62,706 nt of DNA from UBA2108 sp002713215 (GCA_937891015.1 CALAPY010000004.1:1-62706), one strand, 5' to 3'; positions 34,337 through 44,159 are shown, counted from the stretch's first letter. A program made the numbers and translations. Notes: generated by a model from the sequence alone, not told the origin.

Positions 34337-35899
34337 ATGCCAAATAACTCATTTATAGAAAACCTGAAAAACGATCTTCCAGCAGGCTTGGTAGTCTTTC
34401 TGGTAGCTCTTCCACTCTGTTTGGGTATTGCTTCTGCTTCTGGGGCTGGAGATTTAGGCTTCTCACTTTTTAGCGGAATTATTGCAGGAGTTGTTGGCGG
34501 AATTATTGTTGGTTTTTTAAGTGGTTCATACATAGGTGCAAGTGGACCTGCAGCGGGTTTAGCTATAATTGTATTTACTTCCGTTCACGACCTGGGCTAT
34601 TCCACTTTTTTGGTTGCGGTAATTCTAGCCGGTTTCATTCAAATTCTTCTTGGTTTTTTAAAGGCTGGCTCAATTGCGTACTATTTTCCAAATTCGGTGG
34701 TAAAAGGTATGCTGGCCAGTATTGGGATCATTCTTATTCTTAAACAAATTCCACATGCCCTGGGTATTGATAAGGACCAGGAAGGTGATCTGACTTTTTT
34801 TCAAAGCGATGGACAAAATACACTGAGTGAAATTGCTAATGCTTTGGATCTATTCTCTCCTGGTGCCATTATAATTTCGGTTACCTGCCTCCTGTTTATC
34901 ATTCTTTGGGACCGGTTCTCAAAAGCCAAAGGAGGATTGTTGAAGTTGGTTCCAGGCGCTTTGCTAACTGTAGTTTTAGGAAGTTTAATCAATGAAATCT
35001 ACATGGTTTACTTCCCAAATCTGGTAATTAGTGGAAATCACTTGGTAAGCATTCCTGTTTTTGATTCATTCGATGACATCAAAACCAATTTGGTATTCCC
35101 GGATTGGTCCTCCATTGGAAACAAAAGCATGTGGTTTACCGCAGTGACCATTGCTATTGTAGCAAGTTTAGCAACGTTAATGTGTCTGGAGGCCACAGAT
35201 AAAATTGATCCTAAAAAAAGAATTACTCCTGCCAATCGTGAACTAAAGGCGCAAGGTGTTGGAAACATTATAAGTGGTTTGCTTGGTGGCTTGCCCATTA
35301 CACAGGTTATTGTTAGAAGTAGCGCTAACGTTGATTCCGGTGGAATGACCAAAACGTCTACGATTTTTCATGGCTTTCTGCTTTTAATCTCAGTCCTGTT
35401 TGCCCCTCTCCTGCTCAACAAAATTCCACTTAGCGCGCTATCTGCGATTTTGTTTGTGATTGGATACAAACTGGCAAAGGTTTCCATTTTTAAGGAATTG
35501 TATTCTAGGGGCAAAGAACAGTTTATCCCCTTTATATGTACAGTTATTACCATTTTATTTACCGATCTGCTCATCGGTATTGGGATAGGCTTTTTAGTAG
35601 CCATTTACTTTATACTGAGACGAAACGTTGAGACCGATCACATTCAAATAAGTGAAGAAACCGAAGGAAAACACATTCACCGAATTATTCTGTCCGAGGA
35701 AGTAAGTTTCCTTAATAAAGGTGGGCTTCAGAATGCACTTAGGCATGTTAAGGCAGGAGAGGAAGTAATAATTGATGGCTCAAAGGCGGTGAATATTCCC
35801 TTCGACATTTTCGATTTAGTTAAAGAATTTGAAAGCACTTCGGGAGAAAAGGGAATTACTATTTTTCTAAAAGATTTTGACCGTCAGAAGGTTGGTTAA
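34337..35899 (+). CDS. SulP-family anion transporter with STAS domain
   Basis: 520 residues. About 10-14 membrane segments: DLPAGLVVFLVALPLCLGIASASGAG is the SulP opening, SGSYIGASGPAAGLAIIV the conserved second motif, and ANRELKAQGVGNIISGLLGGLPITQVIVRSSANVDSGGMTK the late signature. The last 90 residues form a STAS domain (LSEEVSFLNKGGLQNALRHVKAGEEVIIDGS). SulP proteins carry sulfate, bicarbonate or other anions with Na+ or H+; this branch is often annotated as sulfate permease but no sulfur or carbonic anhydrase gene is adjacent. Converges on ddl with a 13-base gap. Confidence 0.93.
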   Translation: MPNNSFIENLKNDLPAGLVVFLVALPLCLGIASASGAGDLGFSLFSGIIAGVVGGIIVGFLSGSYIGASGPAAGLAIIVFTSVHDLGYSTFLVAVILAGFIQILLGFLKAGSIAYYFPNSVVKGMLASIGIILILKQIPHALGIDKDQEGDLTFFQSDGQNTLSEIANALDLFSPGAIIISVTCLLFIILWDRFSKAKGGLLKLVPGALLTVVLGSLINEIYMVYFPNLVISGNHLVSIPVFDSFDDIKTNLVFPDWSSIGNKSMWFTAVTIAIVASLATLMCLEATDKIDPKKRITPANRELKAQGVGNIISGLLGGLPITQVIVRSSANVDSGGMTKTSTIFHGFLLLISVLFAPLLLNKIPLSALSAILFVIGYKLAKVSIFKELYSRGKEQFIPFICTVITILFTDLLIGIGIGFLVAIYFILRRNVETDHIQISEETEGKHIHRIILSEEVSFLNKGGLQNALRHVKAGEEVIIDGSKAVNIPFDIFDLVKEFESTSGEKGITIFLKDFDRQKVG

Positions 35900-35912
35900 C
35901 AACCTCTCTTAT

Positions 35913-36890
35913 CTAACTCTTTAGCATTTGCTCTATCTGATATTCCAATACTTCTTCCAGGGAGACATTAGCGTATTCCAGTTGTTGAGGCATTAGGCTT
36001 TTCTGAGACATTCCAGGTACAGTGTTTACTTCTATCAAATACAATTCTCCCTTGCACAAAATAAAATCAGCCCTGAAAAACCCCCTGCAGTCAAGTAGTT
36101 TGTAGATTCTTTTGCTGAGTTCCATGGTCTTATTGTACTCAATTTCCGATATTCTCGCCGGAGTTATTTCCTGTGTTCCTGGTGAATCGTACTTGGCTTC
36201 AAAATCAAAAAAGTCATTTTCAAACACAATTTCTGTAACGGCTAACGACCTAACCTCACCACCTATCCGAATTACGCCGCAAGTAATTTCAGTTCCTTCG
36301 ACAAAGCTTTCAATTAAAATTCTGTCGGATACACCGAAAGCAAGTTTAATGGCGGGAGCCAGTTCATCGCTTGACTTAACTTTAGTAACACCAATACTTG
36401 AACCACCATCATTCGGTTTAACAAAACATGGAAGTCCTAATTTGCCTATTATTTCTTCCTCATTACAATCTTGCTCCCTTGAAATCAAAACACTCTCCGC
36501 TACGGAAATTCCGTTCTGCCTCAGGTATTGATTGCAAAACCCTTTGTTAAAGGTTAGTGCGCTTATCAACACTTCACAACCGTTGTATTTTATTCCCAGC
36601 AGATCAAAATAGCCTTGAATTTTCCCATCCTCTCCAGGGGTTCCATGAATGATATTCAATACCCCGTCAAATGCAACTGTTTCCGAGTCATTATAGCAAG
36701 TAAAGTCCTGTTTATTAATTTTCCAAGATGCTCCTTTTAAATCTTCAACGGACCAGCCATTAACGCTTAGAATAACTTTAAAAACACGGTACTTTGAACC
36801 GTTAATGTGGTCAATAATTGTTTGGGCACTTTGCATTGAGATGACATCTTCACCACTAAACCCTCCACATAATACCGCTATATTATTCAT
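35913..36890 (-). CDS. ddl: D-alanine--D-alanine ligase
   Basis: 325 residues. Cytoplasmic ATP-grasp ligase making D-Ala-D-Ala for peptidoglycan. Motifs: IAVLCGGFSGEDVISMQSA near the N-terminus, NIIHGTPGEDGKIQGYFDLLGIKYNG, LPCFVKPNDGGSSIGVTKV (ATP loop), ILIESFVEGTEITCGVI, FRADFILCKGELYLIEVNTVPGMSQKSLMPQQ (metal and substrate site). The opening GGxSGE is a slight variant of the usual GGxSxE. Head-to-head with the PASTA gene, a flavobacterial pairing. Confidence 0.96.
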   Translation of the reverse strand: MNNIAVLCGGFSGEDVISMQSAQTIIDHINGSKYRVFKVILSVNGWSVEDLKGASWKINKQDFTCYNDSETVAFDGVLNIIHGTPGEDGKIQGYFDLLGIKYNGCEVLISALTFNKGFCNQYLRQNGISVAESVLISREQDCNEEEIIGKLGLPCFVKPNDGGSSIGVTKVKSSDELAPAIKLAFGVSDRILIESFVEGTEITCGVIRIGGEVRSLAVTEIVFENDFFDFEAKYDSPGTQEITPARISEIEYNKTMELSKRIYKLLDCRGFFRADFILCKGELYLIEVNTVPGMSQKSLMPQQLEYANVSLEEVLEYQIEQMLKS

Positions 36891-37025
36891 GAGTAGACCT
36901 TTTTACAAAAATAGAATTCACCATTTTCGGGGGAGAATGGCTCAACAAAACTTATTAAGAATAATTACTAACAGATTTTTTTAAAAGAACTATTGCATTT
37001 ACTCTGAAAATTATCTTTGCAGTAT

Positions 37026-37859
37026 ATGTTGAAGTTCATTCGGTTCATATTCACAAAGAAATTCTGGGTCAATATTGCGGTATTCCTTGTCTTGTTTGTT
37101 ATTGGAATTTGGGCATTGTTTTCACACCTGGGTAGTCGAACCCTGCATGGTGAGGAAATTAAAGTGCCGAGGCTTATCGGGTTTCATGTTTCCGAAATAA
37201 AAAACTTACTGGAGCAAGATGGATTAAACTATGCGGTAATGGATTCCATTTACGTGGAAAAATCAGCCGGCGGAATGGTGGTTGAACAAAACCCCGACTC
37301 AGGGATGTTAGTAAAAAACGGGCGAAAAATTTATGTCACATTAAGTTCTTACACCGCTCCTAAAATTCCCGTTCCCAACCTCAAATGGGATCAAAAAAGA
37401 AATGTAATTGCTCAACTTTCATCAATGGGCTTTAAAATTGGTAATATCCGATATATACCCTCAGTTTGCGAGGATTGCCTGGAACGCATTGAAATTGATA
37501 GCGTGGAGCTAAAATCTGGAACACGACTCGATATTGGAACAGAATTGGATTTGGTGCTTGGAGGGGGCTCCTCTGATCAATTTATTCCTGTTCCATACTT
37601 GATTGGCACACCACTTCGAGCATTGGAAAATACAGTAATAAACACAGGGCTGATTTTAGGGTCTGTTGTGCTCGATGAGGAAATGAGTTCGGAAGACTCT
37701 TCTCAAGCCATGGTATATAAGCAAAGCCCAGAGCCTGGAACTGAGGATGTTCACCTGGGAACAGCTATGACTGTATTTGTTTCTACTGATTACAATAAGC
37801 TGCCAAAAAACGAGTTAGATAGTGCATCTCAAACGGAACAGTATGAGCAAGTCGAATAA
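37026..37859 (+). CDS. membrane-anchored PASTA-domain protein
   Basis: About 277 residues from the ATG at 37026 (frame opens at a TTG, 37017). One N-terminal membrane helix (FWVNIAVFLVLFVIGIWALF), then three PASTA domains: KVPRLIGFHVSEIKNLLEQDGL with VVEQNPDSGMLVKNGRKIYVTLS; PVPNLKWDQKRNVIAQLSSMG; and PVPYLIGTPLRALENTVINTGL with VYKQSPEPGTEDVHLGTAMTVFVS. PASTA modules bind peptidoglycan or its precursors, or act as spacers. No kinase or penicillin-binding domain is attached. Next to ddl, consistent with a cell-wall role. Its end overlaps the following T9SS cargo gene by 17 bases. Confidence 0.9.
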   Translation: MLKFIRFIFTKKFWVNIAVFLVLFVIGIWALFSHLGSRTLHGEEIKVPRLIGFHVSEIKNLLEQDGLNYAVMDSIYVEKSAGGMVVEQNPDSGMLVKNGRKIYVTLSSYTAPKIPVPNLKWDQKRNVIAQLSSMGFKIGNIRYIPSVCEDCLERIEIDSVELKSGTRLDIGTELDLVLGGGSSDQFIPVPYLIGTPLRALENTVINTGLILGSVVLDEEMSSEDSSQAMVYKQSPEPGTEDVHLGTAMTVFVSTDYNKLPKNELDSASQTEQYEQVE

Positions 37860-40041
37860 AGCGCTAATTGCTGCTATTGTTTTTTTTATTTCCTGGACAT
37901 CTGGTATGGCCCAGGAGGAGCTTGGTAATCTCTGGAACAGAAGTGCTACAGGAGTTTATTTGGAAAACTCCGAACAACAGTATATCGATGCTGAACGAGC
38001 AGAAGAGGATGTAAAAATCAATTACCTATTTAACACGCTTGAACTTCCGGTTGTTGACGATTTTGCGAAGTACAAAATAAAGTACTTTGTGACCGACACA
38101 AATCATGCTTCTGTGTTTGATTCCCTTACCTACACTTTTACCGAAAATGGCAGCTATACGGATACACTACGTTATGTAACGGATACCGTTTACAACTACA
38201 TTTTCAATCCTTCGACTCAAAAACTGGATTCAAGCATTGCTCCTCCGATTAAAATTAGATTTTATCTCGATACAACTAACAAATTTGTTGCATCGGACAG
38301 TTTAATTGTATTTCCAAATTATTCAGTAATCACTCAAAATGGAATTAGTAGAAAGCAATTCTATCAAGAGGATAGTGTTTTGGTGAATAAAATAACCAAG
38401 CACTATTTCGCATACGACGATGATCGGTCTTTATGGATATCGGAAGGTGGGTTTTGGAACCGAACCATGGGACTTAATCCTCCAACAGTAGGTGTAATAA
38501 CTTTCGATGGCCTCAATTCGGATGGTAAACCCTATGATAATTCAAGCAGATTAACTTATGGAGCGGCAGACCGGTTCACTTCAAAACCCATTAACCTTTA
38601 TGGTGATAACACAGGTAGATATACAAGTTCGGACAGTATCTATTTAAGCTTCTATTATCAGCCTTATGGAAACGGAGACCAACCTGAAGTCGAGGACTCG
38701 CTTGTTCTTGAATTTTACAGCCCCGTTCAAAAAAGATGGAACATTGTATGGAGTAAGAAAGGAGATACATTACAGGAATTCCAGCAAGTATATTTTCACA
38801 TGGCAGATACCATATATTTACAGGTCGGGTTCCAATTCCGATTTAGAAATTACGCTACACTTTCCGGAAACTTTGACCATTGGCACGTGGATTACATTAG
38901 GCTTGCTAAGGACAGGCGAAAAAATGACCATATGGTGGACATTGCATTTACCAAACCAATTAGAACCTTTCTAAAGCATTATACCTCAATTCCATGGACC
39001 CACTATAAGGCAAAACCCTATTCGTATGTTGCCGAAAACGTAACCTATCATCTTCGAAACCTTGATACGGCTACCGCCTTGGCTCCATCTGATTACAAAG
39101 TGCATTTAAATGGACAGGTAAATCCATTCTTTAAATCAGAAGTGCTAATAAATATTGCCGCTCCTGCTAACACCACATTTACTGAAGTGCATTCTGTAAA
39201 TTCAGCTCCTAATAACTTTATCTTCCCAATAGATACTAATGAAAGGCAATTGTTTGAAATAAACGCAAGATTCTCAGGTGCAAATGACCAATTGCCGGAA
39301 AAAGAAAATGATACACTAAAACATGTACAGTTATTTGACCGCTATTATTCCTATGATGATGGATCAGCTGAAAAGACTTATCACCTGAATCTTGTTGGAA
39401 CAACCGTGGTAATTGAGTTTAAGACTCCTATTTCAGATACGTTGAAATCGGTAATGATTAATTTCGTTGAAACCTTTGAACCACCCAGCAGTCAAAAGAT
39501 TAACATCGTGGTATATAAAGATCTAAATAGCTCTCCGATATACCAATCCGGGCCGGTGGATGTAATCTATAATGCCGAGGGCAAATTTCACCGATACCAC
39601 ATTGACCCTATTGTGGTTGAAGGCCAGTTCTATGTGGGATATCAGCAACTGGATCAGAACAAAACTTTCGTGGGATACGACGTAAACTACAATAACCAGG
39701 GAAGAACGTATATCAGTCAGATCGATGGCGACTGGACCAATTCCATTTTCCTGGGTACTACAATGATTAGAGCCAGCTTTGGAGACGGCTCGGAAGAACC
39801 ATTATCAAACGAGCAAGTTGTATCTGACAATGATCAACTTGAATTTTACCCCAATCCGGCTCAAGATTGGATCAAATTCAAACAGGAAGTCAACTCCGAT
39901 ATTGAGGTGTATTCAATTGGAGGCAAACTGGAAATGAGGGAATACGTTATAGACCATCTTAATATCTCAAACCTTCCCAATGGTTTTTATTTAATTCGAT
40001 CAAATAAAAGTGAAGTATCGAAATTGATCATTAATCGATAA
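37843..40041 (+). CDS. secreted protein with T9SS type A sorting domain
   Basis: About 732 residues from the ATG at 37843; a GTG at 37822 is a poor alternative. Signal peptide SNKALIAAIVFFISWTSGMAQ. The long middle has beta-rich domains with SLWISEGGFWNR, LEFYSPVQKRWNIVWSKKGD, FDHWHVDYIRLAKDRRKND and YYSYDDGSAEKTYHLN, patterns common in flavobacterial secreted proteins of unknown function. The end is a type A sorting domain: LEFYPNPAQDWIKF..., NGFYLIRSNKSEVSKLIINR. The start overlaps the PASTA gene and the stop is three bases from the RluD start, so it is part of a three-gene operon. Confidence 0.85.
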   Translation: MSKSNKALIAAIVFFISWTSGMAQEELGNLWNRSATGVYLENSEQQYIDAERAEEDVKINYLFNTLELPVVDDFAKYKIKYFVTDTNHASVFDSLTYTFTENGSYTDTLRYVTDTVYNYIFNPSTQKLDSSIAPPIKIRFYLDTTNKFVASDSLIVFPNYSVITQNGISRKQFYQEDSVLVNKITKHYFAYDDDRSLWISEGGFWNRTMGLNPPTVGVITFDGLNSDGKPYDNSSRLTYGAADRFTSKPINLYGDNTGRYTSSDSIYLSFYYQPYGNGDQPEVEDSLVLEFYSPVQKRWNIVWSKKGDTLQEFQQVYFHMADTIYLQVGFQFRFRNYATLSGNFDHWHVDYIRLAKDRRKNDHMVDIAFTKPIRTFLKHYTSIPWTHYKAKPYSYVAENVTYHLRNLDTATALAPSDYKVHLNGQVNPFFKSEVLINIAAPANTTFTEVHSVNSAPNNFIFPIDTNERQLFEINARFSGANDQLPEKENDTLKHVQLFDRYYSYDDGSAEKTYHLNLVGTTVVIEFKTPISDTLKSVMINFVETFEPPSSQKINIVVYKDLNSSPIYQSGPVDVIYNAEGKFHRYHIDPIVVEGQFYVGYQQLDQNKTFVGYDVNYNNQGRTYISQIDGDWTNSIFLGTTMIRASFGDGSEEPLSNEQVVSDNDQLEFYPNPAQDWIKFKQEVNSDIEVYSIGGKLEMREYVIDHLNISNLPNGFYLIRSNKSEVSKLIINR

Positions 40042-40044
40042 ATT

Positions 40045-41070
40045 TTGGAAGAGGAAATTGAGTCGGTCGAAAACGAACTCTTCGAGTATAAAACGATTCT
40101 TGTAGACCAGGGCCAGCAGCCACTTCGGGTAGATAAATTCCTGATGGACCGCCTTCACCAAATGTCGCGAAATAAAATTCAGCGAATTGCAAAAGGAGGT
40201 GGGTTAAAGGTTAACAATCTGGTTGTAAAATCGAATTATAAGGTCAAAGCGCTAGATTCAATTGTCATATTCCTACCTCATGAAAAGGAGGAAATAACCA
40301 TTACACCCGAAGATATTCCATTGGATATCGTTTTTGAGGACGATGATGTTCTGGTCATCAACAAACCTGCGGGGTTAGTCGTACACCCGGGATATGGAAA
40401 TCAAACCGGTACACTGGTAAACGCACTGGCTTTTCACTTTGAAAACCTGCCGGTTCGTAGTGAAATTGACCGACCGGGAATTGTACATAGACTGGACAAG
40501 GGTACTTCAGGACTAATGGTTATTGCTAAATCCGATATTGCAATGACCCATTTGGCAAAACAATTTTTTGATCGCACCAGTGAAAGACGCTATTGGGCAC
40601 TTATATGGGGGGAGGTTGATCCACTTGAAGGAGAAATTGAGGGAAATGTTGGACGCAGTTTGAAAGATCGAAAGGTGATGTCCATTTTCCCAGATGGTGA
40701 ATACGGAAAAACAGCTCTTACCCGGTACAAAACCATTGAAAAACTTGGTTATGTAAGCTTGGTTGAATGTAAACTGGAAACAGGAAGAACACATCAAATC
40801 AGGGCGCACTTTAAATGGATCGGTCATCCGCTATTCGGGGACGTAGAATACGGAGGAAATAGGATTATGAAAGGCACCACCTTCAATAAATTCAAGCAAT
40901 TTGTCCAAAACAATTTAAAGGTATTAACTCGACAAGCCCTACACGCCAAAACCCTTGGCTTTACTCATCCTGTAAGTGGCAAATGGATGCACTTTGATTC
41001 TGAATTGCCAGACGATATGAACCAGATTTTACTTCGTTGGAGGGACTATATCAAGAACAGGCCCGAGTAG
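40045..41070 (+). CDS. rluD: RluD-type 23S rRNA pseudouridine synthase
   Basis: 341 residues, TTG start directly after the previous stop; no nearer ATG is available. S4 RNA-binding domain at about residues 22-90 (QPLRVDKFLMDRLHQMSRNKIQRIAKGGGLKVN). The catalytic domain opens with IVFEDDDVLVINKPAGLVVHPGYGN; the active-site Asp is in GIVHRLDKGTSGLMVIAKSD; later ETGRTHQIRAHFKWIGHPLFGD. Family members isomerise uridines in helix 69 of 23S rRNA or related sites; exact target not set by sequence. Linked to PASTA and ddl in many flavobacteria. Confidence 0.95.
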   Translation: MEEEIESVENELFEYKTILVDQGQQPLRVDKFLMDRLHQMSRNKIQRIAKGGGLKVNNLVVKSNYKVKALDSIVIFLPHEKEEITITPEDIPLDIVFEDDDVLVINKPAGLVVHPGYGNQTGTLVNALAFHFENLPVRSEIDRPGIVHRLDKGTSGLMVIAKSDIAMTHLAKQFFDRTSERRYWALIWGEVDPLEGEIEGNVGRSLKDRKVMSIFPDGEYGKTALTRYKTIEKLGYVSLVECKLETGRTHQIRAHFKWIGHPLFGDVEYGGNRIMKGTTFNKFKQFVQNNLKVLTRQALHAKTLGFTHPVSGKWMHFDSELPDDMNQILLRWRDYIKNRPE

Positions 41071-41117
41071 GTTTTATTCAAAAATCTTTTACCTTTCCAG
41101 TTCTTTAACTAATAGAC

Positions 41118-42119
41118 ATGCAAACGGTTGATAATTCTCAAATCGATCTTCTGGAGGAAATATCGAAGAAGCTCAATAATAAAAGAAGGTTGGTTGATTG
41201 CCTGGCAGAAACTCTATGTATTAGCACGGATAGTGCCTACCGAAGAATTTCCGGGAAAACGGCGCTTACCTTTGACGAAGCAGTAAAGCTAGCCTCGTAT
41301 TTTGACCTTAAGCTTGATGGGTTGGTTGAAAAAAGTGGAGGTACGGTTTCCTTTGATCGGAGAGGTATTTTAAAAACCGAAAATGACATTGCCATACACT
41401 TAAAGGAAATGGCTGAAATGATGAAAATTCAGATTGCCACTGGGGTTCAACCAGCCATTTACACAACCAAAGATATTCCCGTGTTCTATCAATTATATTT
41501 CCCGGAATTAGCAGCGTTCAAAGTCTATTCGTGGTATCGGGGCCTGAATACATCGGAAGAATTGAATGATCCTTTTGATCCGGATAAATACATTTCATCC
41601 TACAAGAACCTATTCACCGACATTAAAATACTGTATTCGAAATTGCCTGCTATAGAGATCTGGTCAGAAATAGCCATTTTAGGTTTTATCAGGCAACTTC
41701 AGTACTATTACGACTCTGGACTCATGGGAAATAAGGAAACGGCACTTCTTCTTTGCGATCAGCACCAACAGGTTTTTGATCTGGTGAAAGAACAAGCTCG
41801 GCTCGGTTGTAAAATAAATCCTGATTTTGGGCAACAGACTGAAGTACAGTATGATCTCTATTTCAATGAATTGTTTGTCATGGACAATTCTGCACTGTCG
41901 CGTTTAAAGTCAGGTAAGGTGTTTTTTAATTCCTACGCCAACTTTAATTACATCCCTACTCAGGACGAACAGTTTTGCCAGGACGCTGAATCATGGTTGC
42001 AAAATCAAATGAAACGCTCAGTGAAATTGAGTAAAACCAGGGAAAAGGAGAGAAACATGTTCTTCAGCAAAATTCAAAAAGAGCTGAACGAATTGTCTAA
42101 CTATATTCGATCAAATTAA
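41118..42119 (+). CDS. HTH transcriptional regulator of a flavobacterial family
   Basis: 333 residues. Residues about 10-65 form a Xre-type helix-turn-helix (VDCLAETLCISTDSAYRRISGKTALTFDEAVKLASYF). The remaining 265 residues are mostly helical without an enzymatic motif, presumably sensory or dimerising; DLYFNELFVMDNSALSRL and a Lys/Arg-rich C-terminal helix are visible. Related proteins with this layout are common in Flavobacteriales, with no clear regulon known. It converges on menE and overlaps its 3' end by 23 bases, which means antisense read-through between them. Confidence 0.75.
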   Translation: MQTVDNSQIDLLEEISKKLNNKRRLVDCLAETLCISTDSAYRRISGKTALTFDEAVKLASYFDLKLDGLVEKSGGTVSFDRRGILKTENDIAIHLKEMAEMMKIQIATGVQPAIYTTKDIPVFYQLYFPELAAFKVYSWYRGLNTSEELNDPFDPDKYISSYKNLFTDIKILYSKLPAIEIWSEIAILGFIRQLQYYYDSGLMGNKETALLLCDQHQQVFDLVKEQARLGCKINPDFGQQTEVQYDLYFNELFVMDNSALSRLKSGKVFFNSYANFNYIPTQDEQFCQDAESWLQNQMKRSVKLSKTREKERNMFFSKIQKELNELSNYIRSN

Positions 42120-43113
42120 GCGTCTCAGAACGTTGAATTTTTCCAGTATCGGTGTATTTAAACCTGGAGATACTAAACACTTCCTTTGGTTTTTCATAGC
42201 TGGATAATTGACTAAAATCAACAGGTGTTTCCTCCCCTTCTACCAATAAAACAACCTTATTTCCCAAATGCTGATCTGGAAGACCAGCAATAAAAAAGTT
42301 GCCCGGAATTTGTCCTTCCAAAATGGATTCAATTCGTTCGGGAAATACTTTTATCCCCCCTGAATTGATAACATTATCTATCCTTCCCAGCCACTCAAAC
42401 TCCTTTTCTGATAACAAATTAACCATGTCATTGGTTATCATATTGTGAACTCCCCAACCTGAAGCGTGAATGATCAATTGCCCCTCCTCGTTCTGATGAA
42501 ATTTTACTCCTGGCAGTGCCTTGAAACAGGTTTTAACCCCAATTTCGCGTAGTGCAATGTGGCTCACAGTTTCAGTCATTCCAAAGGTAGCATAGCATTT
42601 GGTCTTTAGGTTTTCCAGCTTGCGTTCCAACAAAGTATTTATGTCGCCCCCACCAATGATTAGCATTTCAATGCTATCAAAAAAAGTAACATCAGTATCA
42701 AGGATTCTGGACACCTGATGCGGGGTCATTGCACAAAAATGAAACTTGGGTTTTAGCTTAACTATCTCTTTGACTTCTGGTTTTGCGACATGCAGATCCA
42801 ATCCCAAAACCATGGCCCGAACCAACATCATTCTACCCGCAATGAATTTAACCGGTAAACACAAAAGCGAAGAACAACCCTCGGTTAATCCAAAAAACTC
42901 ACCTGTGACCTGGGCAGAATGCTCCATATAGGCCCTGTCTATTTCAATGGTTTTTGGAATACCGGTTGATCCTGAAGTCTGAAATTTGTAACTTTTAGTA
43001 TTCTTGCTCCACGCTTCGATAAATGCTGCAATTTGAGCCAACTCTTCCTCTTCATGATTCAATGTTAACCACTTTAAATACCCTATCCCATTGATTTGAA
43101 ATGATGGATTCAT
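42097..43113 (-). CDS. menE: o-succinylbenzoate-CoA ligase-like AMP-binding enzyme
   Basis: About 338 residues from the ATG at 43113, whose ATGA overlaps the menC stop; the frame to 43155 runs into menC and is not used. Short for an acyl-CoA synthetase, typical of flavobacterial MenE. Motifs: FQTSGSTGIPKTIEI (P-loop), FCAMTPHQV, ECYATFGMTETVSHIAL-type segment (KCYATFGMTETVSHIAL), EFEWLGRIDNVINSGGIKVFPERIE and the C-terminal PKEVFSISRFKYTDTGKIQRSE with a catalytic Lys. Activates o-succinylbenzoate for menaquinone ring closure. Last gene of the men operon. Confidence 0.88.
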   Translation of the reverse strand: MNPSFQINGIGYLKWLTLNHEEEELAQIAAFIEAWSKNTKSYKFQTSGSTGIPKTIEIDRAYMEHSAQVTGEFFGLTEGCSSLLCLPVKFIAGRMMLVRAMVLGLDLHVAKPEVKEIVKLKPKFHFCAMTPHQVSRILDTDVTFFDSIEMLIIGGGDINTLLERKLENLKTKCYATFGMTETVSHIALREIGVKTCFKALPGVKFHQNEEGQLIIHASGWGVHNMITNDMVNLLSEKEFEWLGRIDNVINSGGIKVFPERIESILEGQIPGNFFIAGLPDQHLGNKVVLLVEGEETPVDFSQLSSYEKPKEVFSISRFKYTDTGKIQRSETLNLIEYS

Positions 43114-44159
43114 AACTTCAAATTTGATAAATCCCAGGAATTTGACCCATACCACAAATGGTTGGACCGCAGCTCAAGCGGTGAGGGAATATTATTAGAG
43201 AAAAGTTGGCCTGTGCCTAAGCCCTGTGGCATTTTGCAGCCTTTTGTATCAACGTATTGGGCAATTGCATTAAGACCAATATTGGATTCCAAAGCACTTG
43301 TAACCCACCATTTTATATTATGCTTTTCCGCCATACTGACCCATTCATCGGTTCCACCGAACCCACCAATCAATGCCGGTTTAAGGACAATGTATTGTGG
43401 TTTAATTGTGTTGAGAAGTTCTTCCTTTTCTGCAATCGAAGTAATGCCAATTAATTCTTCATCAAGTGCAATTGGAACTATTGGGGCCTTGCTCAGGTCG
43501 CACATCACCTTCCACTGCCCTTTTTTAATGGGTTGTTCAATGCTGTGCAAATCGTATTCAGCCAGCGCTTCCAGCTTTTCAACAACATTTGAGGCCATAA
43601 ACGCACCGTTAGCATCTACTCTGATTTCAACGTCATTCCCGGAATATTCTTGCCTAATTCTCTTTAGCAGGTTCAATTCTTGATTGAAGTCGATTGCCCC
43701 AATTTTTATTTTAATGCAGGTAAAACCGTCTTCCAGTTTTTTCCTCAATTGCTTATTCATATGATGCCAATCGTCCATCCAAATCAGTCCGTTTATTTCA
43801 ATACCACGGGTTCTTTGGCAAAAATCACCATTAAAAATATTAAAAGGGTTGCTCGATTGAAGTCCTTTTATTGCAGTCTCCAACCCGAATTGAATGGAAG
43901 GCCAGTCTGTCAACTCCCAGATGATCTGTTCTGGAGGAAAACCAGACTCAATTTTGTCTGCAACGTTCTTTAAGGTGTCCAAATAACCAGGCCGATCGTC
44001 AAAGCTTAGTCCCCTAAACACAGCACATTCTCCAATTCCGAATTGGTGGTCATCCTCAATGGTTAAGAAATAGGTTTCTTTTTCTTTTAAAATCCCTCTG
44101 GACGTACCCCCAGGAGTAATAAACTTTAGTTTATATCGAGATGTGTGTGCCTTAAGCAT
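43110..44159 (-). CDS. menC: o-succinylbenzoate synthase
   Basis: 349 residues. Enolase-superfamily dehydratase making o-succinylbenzoate from SHCHC. The first 100 residues are the capping domain (FGIGECAVFRGLSFDDRP). In the barrel: FTCIKIKIGAIDF (KxK catalytic pair), EIRVDANGAF (first metal Asp), SIEQPIKKGQW (second, Glu), IALDEELIG (third, Asp-Glu), and YIVLKPALIGGFGGTDE (second catalytic Lys). It overlaps menA by eight bases and menE by four, so tightly coupled. Confidence 0.92.
   Translation of the reverse strand: MLKAHTSRYKLKFITPGGTSRGILKEKETYFLTIEDDHQFGIGECAVFRGLSFDDRPGYLDTLKNVADKIESGFPPEQIIWELTDWPSIQFGLETAIKGLQSSNPFNIFNGDFCQRTRGIEINGLIWMDDWHHMNKQLRKKLEDGFTCIKIKIGAIDFNQELNLLKRIRQEYSGNDVEIRVDANGAFMASNVVEKLEALAEYDLHSIEQPIKKGQWKVMCDLSKAPIVPIALDEELIGITSIAEKEELLNTIKPQYIVLKPALIGGFGGTDEWVSMAEKHNIKWWVTSALESNIGLNAIAQYVDTKGCKMPQGLGTGQLFSNNIPSPLELRSNHLWYGSNSWDLSNLKL

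Noticed and set aside
37012..37019. TATCTTTG as a promoter for the PASTA gene
   Set aside because: It matches the -7 pattern but would place transcription start only a few bases before the ATG at 37026, and the TTG upstream is too close (16 bases).
43162..43683. 173-codon frame on the plus strand
   Set aside because: Lies entirely antisense to menC, whose catalytic motifs are intact; composition is that of a reverse-strand shadow.
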